Assembly: GCA_040901705.1 (NCBI GenBank) | Contig: JBBDYI010000102.1 | Coordinates: 1-35,954, forward strand | Source of the DNA: PLA5 sp040901705 | GTDB lineage: Bacteria; Planctomycetota; Planctomycetia; Pirellulales; PLA5 | Direction: 5' to 3' | Length of the DNA: 35,954 nt | Shown: in pieces, positions 14,497 through 22,936 of the stretch | Position numbering within the stretch: position 1 is the stretch's first letter | Layout: the number at the start of each line of letters is the position of its first letter | The notes under the pieces: model-generated | The model's database searches: none | What the model saw: only the letters and a program-made list of their open reading frames with translations | What the model was told of the DNA's origin: nothing | Position numbers and translations under genes: made by a program

Positions 14497-15607
14497 ATGG
14501 AACGGGAAATGTTGGACCGCGTCGAAGGAATTCAGGGCCGGCTTGCGCAACTGCGGGACTCTCTTTGACTACGATCGTAAACTTTCGCAATTGACCGCCC
14601 TCGAAGGGCGGATGGCCGCGGCGGACTTTTGGAACAATCAGGAAACGGCCCAAGAGACGCTGGCCAAAATGAAATCGCTCTCCGCGGTCGTGAAGCCGGC
14701 GGAGGAGACCGTCAAGGCGTGCGACGATCTGGCGGCGCTTGCCGAAATGGCCGAGGAAGACGAGAGCTTGGCCGAAGAATTGTCTTCCGAGGTCGCGCGG
14801 TTGGAAACGCGGCTCGACGACTTGGAACTCAAGGCTCTGCTGAGCGCTCCGCACGACGCGGCCGCGGCGATTCTCACCATCAACGCCCGCGACGGCGGCG
14901 TCGACGCCAACGATTGGGCCGAGATGCTGCTGCGGATGTATCGGCAGTGGGCTTCGCAGAACGATTACGACATCGAAGAGGTCGACCGGCAGGACAACGA
15001 CGAAGCCGGCATCAGCAGCGCCACGATCATCGTCCGCGGGCCGATGGCTTACGGCTATCTCAAGGGCGAGACCGGCCTGCACCGCCTAGTGCGGATCAGC
15101 CCGTTCAACGCCGATGGCAAGCGGCAAACCAGTTTTGCCGCGGTCGACGTGTCGCCGGAGATCACCGACGAAGCCGAGATCGAAATCAACGACGCCGACA
15201 TTCGCGAAGACGTGTTTCGCGCCAGCGGCGCGGGCGGGCAGCACGTCAACAAGACGTCGAGCGCGATTCGGCTCACCCACTTGCCGACGGGCATCGTCGT
15301 GCAATGCCAGAATGAGCGCAGCCAGCACAAGAACCGGGCCACGGCAATAAAGATGCTCCGCGCCCGAATGGCGCGGATCGAGGAAGAAAAACGCGAAGTC
15401 GAGCAAGCCACGAAGTACAAGGAACGCGCCAAAGTCGGCTTCGGCTCGCAGATTCGCAATTACTTCCTGCATCCGGATCAGCGCGTGAAAGACGCCCGAA
15501 CCGGCTATTACATGGGCAGCTTCAACGCGGTGCTCGACGGTGATATCCAAGGATTCTTGGATGCGTTCTTGCGGTGGCGCGTAGGCCAGGAAGTGAAGCA
15601 AGAATAA
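14497..15607 (+). CDS. prfB: Peptide chain release factor 2, with programmed +1 frameshift
   Basis: RF2 recognises stop codons UGA and UAA and triggers hydrolysis of the finished peptide on the ribosome. The first 23 codons (MEREMLDRVEGIQGRLAQLR, then DSL) end at an in-frame TGA (14566-14568). A +1 shift at CTT-TGA-C leads into the main frame, which runs to TAA 15605-15607. The joined product is 369 aa, close to the E. coli protein (365 aa). The stop-codon-reading motif SPF lies at residues 201-203 and the catalytic GGQ at 246-248 (SGAGGQHVNKTSS). The ATG at 14497 is preceded by GGGAG with a 9-base spacer. The gene is flanked on both sides by period-7 repeats. Expression should be autoregulated: with little RF2, ribosomes pause at the TGA and shift; with plenty, they stop. 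Confidence 0.96.
14563..14569 (+). promoter_or_regulatory. prfB: prfB programmed +1 frameshift site (CTT TGA C)
   Basis: Codon 23 is CTT, followed by TGA and then C, the classical slippery site of RF2 genes: tRNA-Leu moves from CTT to TTT and the next codon read is GAC. The first frame is closed by this TGA and the other frame carries the rest of RF2. A purine-rich GCGGGA stands 6 bases before CTT; it is weaker and further away than the internal Shine-Dalgarno element of E. coli prfB. Confidence 0.93.
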
Positions 15608-15708
15608 GTGATGAGCGATGAGTGATGAGCGATGAATTGGGGGATCGTCGCCGCGCTTCGCCGTGTTCATCATTCATCACTCATCACTCACAACTCGCCA
15701 CTCACCAC
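15608..15708. repeat. Inverted period-7 repeat directly after prfB
   Basis: Starting at the base after the prfB stop, four 7-mers (GTGATGA, GCGATGA, GTGATGA, GCGATGA; 15608-15635) face a right arm at 15667-15708 built from TCATCAT, TCATCAC, TCATCAC, TCACAAC, TCGCCAC and TCACCAC. The arms can pair into a long hairpin that could act as a prfB terminator or protect the 3' end of its mRNA, although no T run follows. The 127-bp repeat element starts directly at its right end. Confidence 0.82.
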
Positions 15709-15835
15709 TCTCAGAGGTTGTGAAAGAATCGAACATGAACAAGTCCAACCGCAACCTGTAGGGTGCTCTGTGAGCACCTTGGCACAACGCTTTGTGGTGC
15801 TCACAGAGCACCCTACATTCATTCACAACCTCTCA
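15709..15835. repeat. 127-bp repeat element with nested inverted repeats, copy 2
   Basis: Identical, as far as I can read, to 3546-3672 and in the same orientation. The 22-bp inner inverted repeat lies at 15757-15778 and 15796-15817. The copy sits between the period-7 array and the MgtC-family gene, whose likely start codon is only 14 bases beyond its end. It therefore probably replaced or became the leader of that gene. Confidence 0.85.
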
Positions 15836-15849
15836 CCCGTCACGCCGCC

Positions 15850-17109
15850 GTGGATGAAACCGAAGTATTCCGCCGCTTGGGAATCTCTGTGCTGCTGGGC
15901 CTGTTGGTCGGCTTGCAGCGGGAGCATGCCGATTCCGCGCTCGCCGGGTTGCGAACGTTCCCACTGGTGACGCTGCTGGGAAGTCTCTCGGCGCTGCTGG
16001 CCGACATGGCCGGCGGTTGGGCCATCGCGGCCGGTCTGTTGGCGATGGCCGCCGTGATTGGCGTGTCGAACGAGGTCCGCTCGCGCAAGGGCGACGCCGG
16101 GGCGGGAATCACCACCGAGGTCGCTCTGCTGGTGATGTTCCTCGTCGGCGCGTATGCCATCGCCGGCGAGCATTGGCTCGTCGCCGTGGCGATCGGCGTC
16201 GCCGTCGCCGTGCTGTTGCAGTTCAAAGTCGAACTGCACGGGTTGGTCAATCGCCTCGGCGACGCCGACCTGCGGGCGGTGATGACGTTCGCGTTGATCT
16301 CCGGAATCGTCCTGCCTGTGTTGCCAAACCGCACGTTCGGCCGGCTCGACGTGCTCAATCCGTTCGAGATTTGGCTGATGGTCGTGCTGATCGTCGGCAT
16401 CACGCTGGCCGGGTATGCCTGCTACAAGCTGTTCGGACGCCAGGCCGGTTTGTTGCTCGGCGGCGTGCTGGGCGGGGCGATTTCGAGCACGGCGACCGTC
16501 GCCAGCTACGCCCGGCGAACCCGCATCCAGCCGGACGTGGCGCTCAACTCGTTGATCGTGATCGGCATCGCGTCGGCCGTCGTGTTCGTTCGCGTGGTGA
16601 TCGAAATCGCCGCCGTGTCGCCGACGCTGTTGCCGACGGCGATCGCGCCGCTGGCGATTCTTGGCGCCGCGACGCTGCTGCCGGCCCTCGTGGCGTTCGT
16701 GCGGGCCGCCCGTGAGTCGCAACCGCTGCCCGAGCAACAGAACCCGACGGAATTGAAAGCTGCCCTGGTGTTCGCGGCGATCTATGCGGCGGTCACTTTC
16801 TCGCTCGCGGCTGCGAAAGAGTGGGCAGGGACGCAAGGTTTGTATCTTGTGGCGGTGTTCTCCGGCCTGACCGACATGGACGCGATCACGCTGTCGACGG
16901 CGCGGCTGGTGGAACACGCCGACAGCGCATCGGCGCTCGCCCCGCGAACGGCATGGCGGTTGATCGCCGTGGCCGCGATGTCGAACCTCGTGTTCAAGGG
17001 CGTCATGGCCGCCGCACTCGGCAATCGACGGCTGACCGGCATGATCGCCGCGGCGTTTGCGGTCCCGCTGGCGGTTGGAGCGGCATTGATTGCCGCCTGG
17101 CCGGATTAA
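15850..17109 (+). CDS. MgtC/SapB-family membrane protein with DUF4010 domain
   Basis: Predicted 419-aa integral membrane protein. The N-terminal ~150 residues match the MgtC/SapB domain (LLGLLVGLQREHAD, LAGLRTFPLVTLLGSLSALL); the rest matches DUF4010, with several more membrane helices (e.g. GRQAGLLLGGVLGGAISSTA, YLVAVFSGLTDMDAITLSTA). This domain pair is common in bacteria. Its transport or regulatory role is not settled; classical MgtC acts in low-magnesium adaptation. The frame is open upstream into the repeat element (GTG 15763), but the family homology begins with VDETEVFRRLGI, so GTG 15850 is the likely start. No good ribosome-binding site precedes it, perhaps because the repeat inserted there. 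The flavin reductase gene follows 111 bases downstream. Confidence 0.88.
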   Translation: MDETEVFRRLGISVLLGLLVGLQREHADSALAGLRTFPLVTLLGSLSALLADMAGGWAIAAGLLAMAAVIGVSNEVRSRKGDAGAGITTEVALLVMFLVGAYAIAGEHWLVAVAIGVAVAVLLQFKVELHGLVNRLGDADLRAVMTFALISGIVLPVLPNRTFGRLDVLNPFEIWLMVVLIVGITLAGYACYKLFGRQAGLLLGGVLGGAISSTATVASYARRTRIQPDVALNSLIVIGIASAVVFVRVVIEIAAVSPTLLPTAIAPLAILGAATLLPALVAFVRAARESQPLPEQQNPTELKAALVFAAIYAAVTFSLAAAKEWAGTQGLYLVAVFSGLTDMDAITLSTARLVEHADSASALAPRTAWRLIAVAAMSNLVFKGVMAAALGNRRLTGMIAAAFAVPLAVGAALIAAWPD

Positions 17110-17220
17110 GGCGATACTCGTAACGTGGCCGCACGAGGATCGCCCGCCATGTCCGACCGCGCACCGCTGCGTGCTGTAGCTTCCCGACCGCGACCCCCTG
17201 AACCCCGACCCCCGCGACCC

Positions 17221-17700
17221 ATGTCCGACATCGCATCGATCCTCGGCCGCGTCCCCAGCGGAATTTTCATTCTCACCGTCCGCCGCGGCGCTCAGGAAAC
17301 CGGCATGCTGGCCAGTTGGGTGATGCAGGCGGGCTTCGAGCCGCCGATGGTCACCGTGGCCGTCAAGCAAGGCCGCTACGTCGCCGACTGGCTCGACGCC
17401 GGCGCCGACGCCGGGGCCGCGTTCGCGCTCAACGTCGTGGCCGAGGATGACAAGCAACTGCTCAAACACTTCGGCCGCGGATTCGAACCGGGCCAACCGG
17501 CGTTCGAGGGCGTGGCTATCTCGCGCACCGAGCGCGGCACGCCGGTTCTCGATGCTGCCATCGGATTTTTGGAATGCGTCGCCACCGGCCACGTCGATTC
17601 GACCGACCACCGCGTGTTTCTCGCCCGCGTCGAATCGGGGCAACTCGTCCGCGACGCTCCGCCGATGGTCCACGTCCGCAAGTCGGGACTGAATTATTGA
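17221..17700 (+). CDS. Flavin reductase family protein (FMN-binding split barrel)
   Basis: Predicted 159-aa cytoplasmic protein resembling the flavin reductase-like domain: ILGRVPSGIFILTVRRG, then GMLASWVMQAGFEPPMVTVA, FALNVVAEDD and a final HVDSTDHRVFLARV strand. The 'MLASWV-Q-F-PP-TVAV' pattern resembles the flavin reductase module at the C-terminus of cyanobacterial flavodiiron proteins, here as a stand-alone protein. Expected role: binding FMN and reducing flavin with NAD(P)H. I chose the ATG at 17221 because the 32 upstream codons are proline/arginine-rich and unlike the family. It follows the MgtC-type gene on the same strand and converges with the next gene, with only 6 bases between the stops. 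Confidence 0.87.
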   Translation: MSDIASILGRVPSGIFILTVRRGAQETGMLASWVMQAGFEPPMVTVAVKQGRYVADWLDAGADAGAAFALNVVAEDDKQLLKHFGRGFEPGQPAFEGVAISRTERGTPVLDAAIGFLECVATGHVDSTDHRVFLARVESGQLVRDAPPMVHVRKSGLNY

Positions 17701-17706
17701 CGCCCG

Positions 17707-18615
17707 TTATGGCCGTGGATCGTTGTCGATCTGGGCGTCGCAGCGGGCAACAACCGCTACAACCACATTGCAATCGTCAGCGGCAGACTCAGCAAGCCGT
17801 ACTTCCAACCGCAAGCCGAAAGGCAGCGCTTCGGCGACTTTGACCGTGGCGAGCGGGCCGTCGGTGGTCTCGGCGAAGACTTCCGGCGCAGCCGCAAATG
17901 GCGGGCAGACGCCGACGTGGAGATTCGTCACTCGCGAGCCGCTGGCGAATGGAGCACGGGCCAGACCTTCGAGGACATCGGATGCGTCGACGAGGCGTCG
18001 CGTCCAGTGCTGCGTTACGTCCGGAGCCAATTCTTCGTCGATCGATTCGGACGACACAGGAACAAGCGGCATGGCGGCATCGTCGCGAACCGCGTCCAGA
18101 TCGGTTTGCATCGCGGCGGTGGGCGGATCGTCGGACGCGACGGTGCTTTGATGTGCGACGCCAACGCGCGCACGACGAAGCCAAACGATCGCCCCCTGCG
18201 AGGCAACCAGGGGCAGCCAAAGCAACATCGCACGCCCGGCGGGCGTGCCCGGCAGCGTCATGGCCGCCGCCAGCATTGATGCGGCCAACAACGGAGCGCC
18301 CAGACCGAGCACGTCGACGACGTGGATGCGACGGTCCGTCCGGCGCGCGAGATAGGCCAGATGCGGCCACTGGGCCAGCGCGGCGAGCGACGCCAGTAGC
18401 GCACCGGAACATAACAACGGCGCGGCCGGCAGCGGGACGGCGACCGCGCCGGCCGCGCGGCGCGCGAGCACGACCGCGGCCACGACGACCAATCCGCCCA
18501 AGCACGCGCCGGCAAGAACGCGGGCGAGCAACTCGAGCGTCGGACGCAGCGCGTCGTCGGCCATGCGGACGGGCGGAGCGTCGACGTCGAGCGGCGCGGC
18601 AGGCATAACGGGCAT
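17707..18615 (-). CDS. Hypothetical membrane protein with soluble C-terminal domain
   Basis: Predicted 302-aa protein. About four membrane helices lie between residues 25 and 155 (LARVLAGACLGGLVVVAAVV; LLCSGALLASLAALAQWPHL; VLGLGAPLLAASMLAAAMTL; LLWLPLVASQGAIVWL). A soluble part of ~140 residues follows, with a polar linker (DDPPTAAMQTDLDAVRDD) and a beta-rich end (VTNLHVGVCPPFAAAPEVFA, LEVRLAESAADDCNVVVAVV). The start ATG 18615 gives MPVMPAAPLDV; the upstream part of the frame is arginine-rich and unlikely to be translated. I do not recognise the family. The gene is divergent from the FAD oxidoreductase gene (about 100 bases apart), so the two may share regulation. Confidence 0.7.
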   Translation of the reverse strand: MPVMPAAPLDVDAPPVRMADDALRPTLELLARVLAGACLGGLVVVAAVVLARRAAGAVAVPLPAAPLLCSGALLASLAALAQWPHLAYLARRTDRRIHVVDVLGLGAPLLAASMLAAAMTLPGTPAGRAMLLWLPLVASQGAIVWLRRARVGVAHQSTVASDDPPTAAMQTDLDAVRDDAAMPLVPVSSESIDEELAPDVTQHWTRRLVDASDVLEGLARAPFASGSRVTNLHVGVCPPFAAAPEVFAETTDGPLATVKVAEALPFGLRLEVRLAESAADDCNVVVAVVARCDAQIDNDPRP

Positions 18616-18719
18616 CAAAGTCTCGGCGGCTGGCGGTTTGTGAGCCGAAGTATGGCCGAGAATCGCAGTAAATGCAAAAGGAGTCCGAACCGCGGCCGGC
18701 TGGGCTGCGTATTGCTCGC

Positions 18720-19886
18720 ATGCGCACCTCTTACGATTTGGCCGTCGTCGGCGCGGGCTTTGCGGGGCTGACATGCGCTCAGGCCGCGGCCGTTCGCGGG
18801 GCGCGGACCGTCGTGATCGAGCGGAAAACCGACGTCGGCGCGGCGTGCCACACGACGGGCATCCTGGTCAAAGAGGTGGCCGACGAGTGGGATGTGCCGC
18901 GCGAACTGACGCGGCGGATTCACGGCGTGCGGCTGTACGGGCCTTCGCTGTCCTGGATCGACCTTTGTTCGCCGGGCTATTTCTTTCTGGCGACCGACAC
19001 GCCGGGCGTGATGCGGCATCTGGCCGACATGGCGACGGCGGCCGGGGCGCGATTGCAATTTGGTACGAGTTTTTCCGGCTGCCAGGCTACCCGCGACGGA
19101 TTTCGCATTGCGACCAAGTCTCGCGGCGATCCGGAACTGGACTGCCGTTACCTGGTCGGCGCGGACGGGGCCAGGTCGCGCGTGGCAACGGATCTGCAAT
19201 TGGGCGGCAATCGGCGGTTCCTCGTCGGCGCAGAGGTCGAACTCGTCGGCGTGCGCGGAATCGACGAGGATCGCCTGCACGTGTTTCTCGACTCGCGGCT
19301 GGCAAAGGGGTACATCGCCTGGGCCGTGCCGGGCGTCGGCGTGACGCAAGTCGGATTGGCGACGAGCCAGGCGGCCGGGGGACGTGCGAACGGCAGCGCG
19401 AACGTCGCTAGCGGGCCGATTGCCGGACGACTTGACGCGCTACTCACACGGCTTGCCGGCATGTTCGACCTGTCCGCGGCAAAGGTTGTCGCCCGGCGCG
19501 GCGGGCTGATTCCCTGTGGCGGGCCGGTGCGACCGTGGCGAACTGCCAGCGCGATGCTGCTTGGCGACGCGGCGGGCATGGTGTCGCCGCTGACCGCCGG
19601 CGGAATTCATCCCGCCATGCAACTCGGCCGCGTCGCCGGCGTGGCGATCGCCAATCATCTGTTCGACGCCGGCCCTCAGCCGTGGCGAGCCGTCGCGGCG
19701 GCCGCGCCGTCGTTCGTCTGCAAACGCTGGCTGCGGACGGCATTCGACGTGCTGCCGACCAACTATCTGTTCGATACGCTCCTCTCCTCGGAAATGTTCC
19801 GCCGACTGGCGCAAGTGATCTTCTTTCATCACCGCGGATTGTTCTCGCTCTCCGCGTGGCGCGACGTGTTGTTGGCCGTGCGATGA
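18720..19886 (+). CDS. FAD-dependent oxidoreductase, geranylgeranyl-reductase-like
   Basis: Predicted 388-aa flavoprotein. The FAD-binding Rossmann motif is at the very N-terminus (YDLAVVGAGFAGLTCAQAAA), followed by an acidic strand end (TVVIERKTDVGA) and, near the C-terminus, the second FAD motif GDAAGMVSPLTAGGIHPAMQ, characteristic of the geranylgeranyl reductase / digeranylgeranylglycerophospholipid reductase group. YLVGADGARSRVA is the conserved 'GADG-S-VR' segment. Such enzymes reduce isoprenoid double bonds or hydroxylate aromatic compounds; the substrate is not evident here. The ATG at 18720 fits the domain start, but the only good ribosome-binding site (AAGGAG, 18677-18682) lies 37 bases upstream, so the start is somewhat uncertain. 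It is convergent with the sulfatase gene (14 bases between stops). Confidence 0.88.
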   Translation: MRTSYDLAVVGAGFAGLTCAQAAAVRGARTVVIERKTDVGAACHTTGILVKEVADEWDVPRELTRRIHGVRLYGPSLSWIDLCSPGYFFLATDTPGVMRHLADMATAAGARLQFGTSFSGCQATRDGFRIATKSRGDPELDCRYLVGADGARSRVATDLQLGGNRRFLVGAEVELVGVRGIDEDRLHVFLDSRLAKGYIAWAVPGVGVTQVGLATSQAAGGRANGSANVASGPIAGRLDALLTRLAGMFDLSAAKVVARRGGLIPCGGPVRPWRTASAMLLGDAAGMVSPLTAGGIHPAMQLGRVAGVAIANHLFDAGPQPWRAVAAAAPSFVCKRWLRTAFDVLPTNYLFDTLLSSEMFRRLAQVIFFHHRGLFSLSAWRDVLLAVR

Positions 19887-19900
19887 ACCGGGCGGATTAG

Positions 19901-21286
19901 TCACTTCGATTTCGCAGGCAGGCCAATCCGCGGGTCGTGCAGTTTTTCCGGCCAGCGAAACACCTTGACCTTGGCCGACAACCGGGCGACCACGTCGGCA
20001 TGCTCGGCGGCGACGTTCTTGCTCTCGCCGATGTCCGCGTCAAGGTCGTAAAGCTCAATGTCCTGCGTGCCGCGGTCGTCGACGTAGCCGTAGAACGATT
20101 TGCGGCCCGCGACCATCAGCTTCCACTGCCCTTCGCGAACGCCGTGCAGTTCGTTGTCGCTGAAATAGTAGAAATCGTTGCGAGTGCCGGTCTTGCTCTT
20201 GCCCAGCAGCAAATCGGTTTGATCGACGCCGTCGATGATGCGGTCGTCGGGCATTTTGAATCCGCACAGCGCAGCGAACGTCGGCATAAAATCGAGCGTC
20301 GAAAAAATCGCATCGCTCGTTTGCCTCGCGGCGACGCGGCCCGGCCAGCGCACGATACACGGCACCCGCGAACCGCCTTCGTAGGTCGATCCCTTGCCTT
20401 CACGCAGCGGCCCCGACGAACCCCAGGCGATCGCCCCGCCATGTCGCGGGCCGAGCACGTCCTGCATGTTGTTCCACGGCCCGTTGTCGGTGGCGAAAAT
20501 GACGATCGTATTCTCGCGCAGGCCCAACTCGTCGATCGCGTCGAGCAGCCGGCCCGTGTGATGGTCCAACTCCTCGACCGTGTCGCCATACAGCCCGCCC
20601 TGCGACTTGCCTTCGAATTCGGCCGAAGCGTCGATCACCGAGTGGACCATCGTATGGGCCAGATACAGCAGAAACGGCTTCTCCTTGTGCGCCTGTAAAA
20701 AGCCGATGGCCTTATCGGTGTACAGCCGCGTCAGGCTGCCCATGTCTCTGGTGCGGCCGGCCGGCGCGTCATTCTCGTGAAACGCGACGCCGCCGCCGTC
20801 GTTCGCCCCCAGCGTGCCGAAGTAGTAGTCGAACCCCTTGGCATTGGGCATCCGCTCGCGAATCGCCGCCCGGTTCGATACGTCCCACTTGCCGATACAG
20901 CCGGTGACGTAACCGGACTTTTGCAGCAACTCGGCAAACGTCACTTCACTCGCCGGCATCGACCAGCCGCCGCTACGAACGGGATAACGCCCCGTGAGCA
21001 GCGCCGACCGCGAAGGACCGCACACGATCTGCGCGTAAAAGCTAGTAAACCGCGTCCCTTCCTCGGCCAGCCGATCGATCCGCGGCGTGCGAATCGTCTT
21101 CGAGCCAAAGCAGCCCAAGTCGCCGTAACCCTGGTCGTCGGTGAACACGATGACGATATTCGGCTTGCCGGCCAGAGCGTTCGTTTTTTCGTCAGCAAAT
21201 GCGGCATGGAACGCGACGAAGTTGGCTAACAGAACGCCCGCCACACCGGCCAAAAGCCATGATTTGCAATGTCTGGATATCGTCAT
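19901..21286 (-). CDS. Exported sulfatase (arylsulfatase family)
   Basis: Predicted 461-aa sulfatase. Residues 1-31 form a signal peptide (MTISRHCKSWLLAGVAG, cleavage near FA-DEK). The metal-binding pair stands in VFTDDQGYGDLG (D50, D51). The catalytic cysteine C89 lies in CGPSR-SALLTGRYP, the C-x-P-S-R signature oxidised to formylglycine by a sulfatase-modifying enzyme not encoded here. Later conserved parts are ATDNGPWNN and EGKGSTYEGGSRVPC. It hydrolyses sulfate esters, in planctomycetes usually of sulfated polysaccharides, outside the cytoplasm. The frame can also start at ATG 21304 or TTG 21319; ATG 21286 gives the best signal peptide. It is the last gene of a minus-strand series with DUF1501 (164 bases upstream) and cytochrome c/DUF1553, which suggests a shared extracellular degradative role. 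Confidence 0.93.
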   Translation of the reverse strand: MTISRHCKSWLLAGVAGVLLANFVAFHAAFADEKTNALAGKPNIVIVFTDDQGYGDLGCFGSKTIRTPRIDRLAEEGTRFTSFYAQIVCGPSRSALLTGRYPVRSGGWSMPASEVTFAELLQKSGYVTGCIGKWDVSNRAAIRERMPNAKGFDYYFGTLGANDGGGVAFHENDAPAGRTRDMGSLTRLYTDKAIGFLQAHKEKPFLLYLAHTMVHSVIDASAEFEGKSQGGLYGDTVEELDHHTGRLLDAIDELGLRENTIVIFATDNGPWNNMQDVLGPRHGGAIAWGSSGPLREGKGSTYEGGSRVPCIVRWPGRVAARQTSDAIFSTLDFMPTFAALCGFKMPDDRIIDGVDQTDLLLGKSKTGTRNDFYYFSDNELHGVREGQWKLMVAGRKSFYGYVDDRGTQDIELYDLDADIGESKNVAAEHADVVARLSAKVKVFRWPEKLHDPRIGLPAKSK

Positions 21287-21450
21287 CACGCACTCAGTTT
21301 GCATTGGTTTGCGGTGCAAGGCGTCACTGGCTCTGCCGGCGAGAAGCCGTCACCCCGCTTTCGATCGCCCTGCGGCATACCTTGCCTCGCGGCCAAAAAA
21401 TAGCCCACGTCCTTGCCGCGGGAAACGAGGCCCGCGTGCAATCGGCAACT

Positions 21451-22917
21451 TCAGGCGACGATTCCGCGGACGACTTCGCCGTGGACGTCGGTCAGCCGGT
21501 AGTCGCGGCCTTGGAAGCGATAGACCAGCCGCGTGTGGTCGAATCCCAACAAGTGCAGGATGGTCGCTTGCAGGTCGTGGATATGCACCTTGTCGCGGGC
21601 GATGGAGAAACCGAGCTCGTCCGATTCGCCGTGGCTGAATCCGCCCTTGACGCCGCCGCCGGCCAGCCACATCGAGTAGCAGTCGGGATAATGATCGCGG
21701 CCAAGGACGCTGCCAGCGGCGGTGCGGCCTTCGCGAAACGGCGTGCGGCCGAACTCGCCACCGCAGACGATCAGCGTCTCGTCGAGCAAACCGCGCGCTT
21801 TGAGATCGTTGATAAGCGCCGCGATCGGCTTGTCCATCGTCTTGCACTTGTTGGTCAGTCCGTCGCGGATGTCCTCGCCCGGATTGGTGCCGTGAAAATC
21901 CCAGCCCCAGTCGAACAGTTGCACGAACCGCACGCCTTGCTCGACCAAGCGTCTGGCCAGCAGGCAGTTGTTGCCGAAACTGGCCGCGCCGAGTTGCACG
22001 CCGTAAGCGTCGAGCGTGGCCTGCGATTCGCGCGAAATGTCCATCACCTCGGGCACGGCGGTCTGCATGCGGAAGGCCAACTCGTATTGGGCGATCCGGG
22101 TGAGTGTTTCCGGATGGCCCAGCTCTTGGGCCTGAATCTCGTTCAAGTCGCGGAGCGCGTCGAGCGACTCGCGTCGCAGGTCGCGGCTCATGCCCGGCGG
22201 ATCCGAGGCGTATAGCACCGGGTCGCCTTTGGAGCGGCACTGCACGCCCTGATAGACCGAGGGCAGAAAACCGCTGCCGAACGAATTCTTGCCGCCGTTG
22301 GGCTGCACGCCGCTGGAGATCAGCACGACGAAGCCCGGCAGATTCTCGTTTTCGGAACCCAGTCCGTAAGTGGCCCAAGCGCCCATCGATGGCCGACCGG
22401 GGCGCGGCGAGCCGGTGTATAGCAGCAACTCGGCCGGGGCGTGATTGAACTGGTCGGTGGTCATCGCCTTGATGACGCACATTTCGTCGGCCACGGTGTG
22501 CAAATTCGGAATCGCGTCCGACAGCCACACGCCGCCCTGGCCATATTGGGCGAACGTCCGCGGCGTGCCGAGCAGATTCGGTTTGCCCGACGTGAAGGCG
22601 AAGCGTTTGCCCTTTAACATCTCGTCGGGACAAGGCTGGCCGTTGAGCTTGACGAGTTGGGGCTTGTAGTCGTACAGGTCCAAGTGGGGCGGCGAACCGG
22701 TGAGGTGCAGGTAGATCACCCGCTTGGCCTTGGCCGCGAAGTGCGGCTGCTTGGGCGCGAGCGGATTGATGACCGCTTGCGGCGCGGCGGCTCGCGCATT
22801 GGGAAACAGCCGATCCGGCAGCAGCGACGCGAGCGCCAAACCGCCCAAGCCAAGCTGGCAATTCTTGAAGAAGTGCCGCCGAGTCGATAGCTGGATATGT
22901 TCGAGTCGCGGGTCCAT
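21451..22917 (-). CDS. DUF1501 protein, Tat-exported, first copy
   Basis: Predicted 488-aa protein of the planctomycete-rich DUF1501 family (related to the alkaline phosphatase/sulfatase fold by its metal-site pattern). The N-terminus carries a twin-arginine signal (STRRHFFKNCQLGLGGLALA). Conserved blocks are KRVIYLHLTGSPPHLDLYDY, PGRPSMGAWATYGLGSENEN, VQLFDWGWDFHG, VCGGEFGRTPF, GRDHYP and the end GRDYRLTDVHGEVVRGIVA. AGGAG stands about 9 bases before the ATG. The cytochrome c/DUF1553 gene ends 19 bases upstream, so both are clearly one operon; this pair is a standard planctomycete arrangement. The biochemical role is unknown; an exported enzyme acting with the cytochrome protein is the usual guess. 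Confidence 0.93.
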   Translation of the reverse strand: MDPRLEHIQLSTRRHFFKNCQLGLGGLALASLLPDRLFPNARAAAPQAVINPLAPKQPHFAAKAKRVIYLHLTGSPPHLDLYDYKPQLVKLNGQPCPDEMLKGKRFAFTSGKPNLLGTPRTFAQYGQGGVWLSDAIPNLHTVADEMCVIKAMTTDQFNHAPAELLLYTGSPRPGRPSMGAWATYGLGSENENLPGFVVLISSGVQPNGGKNSFGSGFLPSVYQGVQCRSKGDPVLYASDPPGMSRDLRRESLDALRDLNEIQAQELGHPETLTRIAQYELAFRMQTAVPEVMDISRESQATLDAYGVQLGAASFGNNCLLARRLVEQGVRFVQLFDWGWDFHGTNPGEDIRDGLTNKCKTMDKPIAALINDLKARGLLDETLIVCGGEFGRTPFREGRTAAGSVLGRDHYPDCYSMWLAGGGVKGGFSHGESDELGFSIARDKVHIHDLQATILHLLGFDHTRLVYRFQGRDYRLTDVHGEVVRGIVA

Positions 22918-22936
22918 CGCCGTGTCTCCTGACGCC

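Noticed and set aside
15608..15708. CRISPR-like array
   Set aside because: The repeats are 7-mers without spacers and are arranged in opposite orientation; no cas gene is nearby.
15823..17673. Open frame of 616 codons on the minus strand
   Set aside because: It spans the MgtC-type and flavin reductase genes in antisense. The translation is His/Arg/Asp-rich low-complexity sequence, and the plus strand carries recognisable families.
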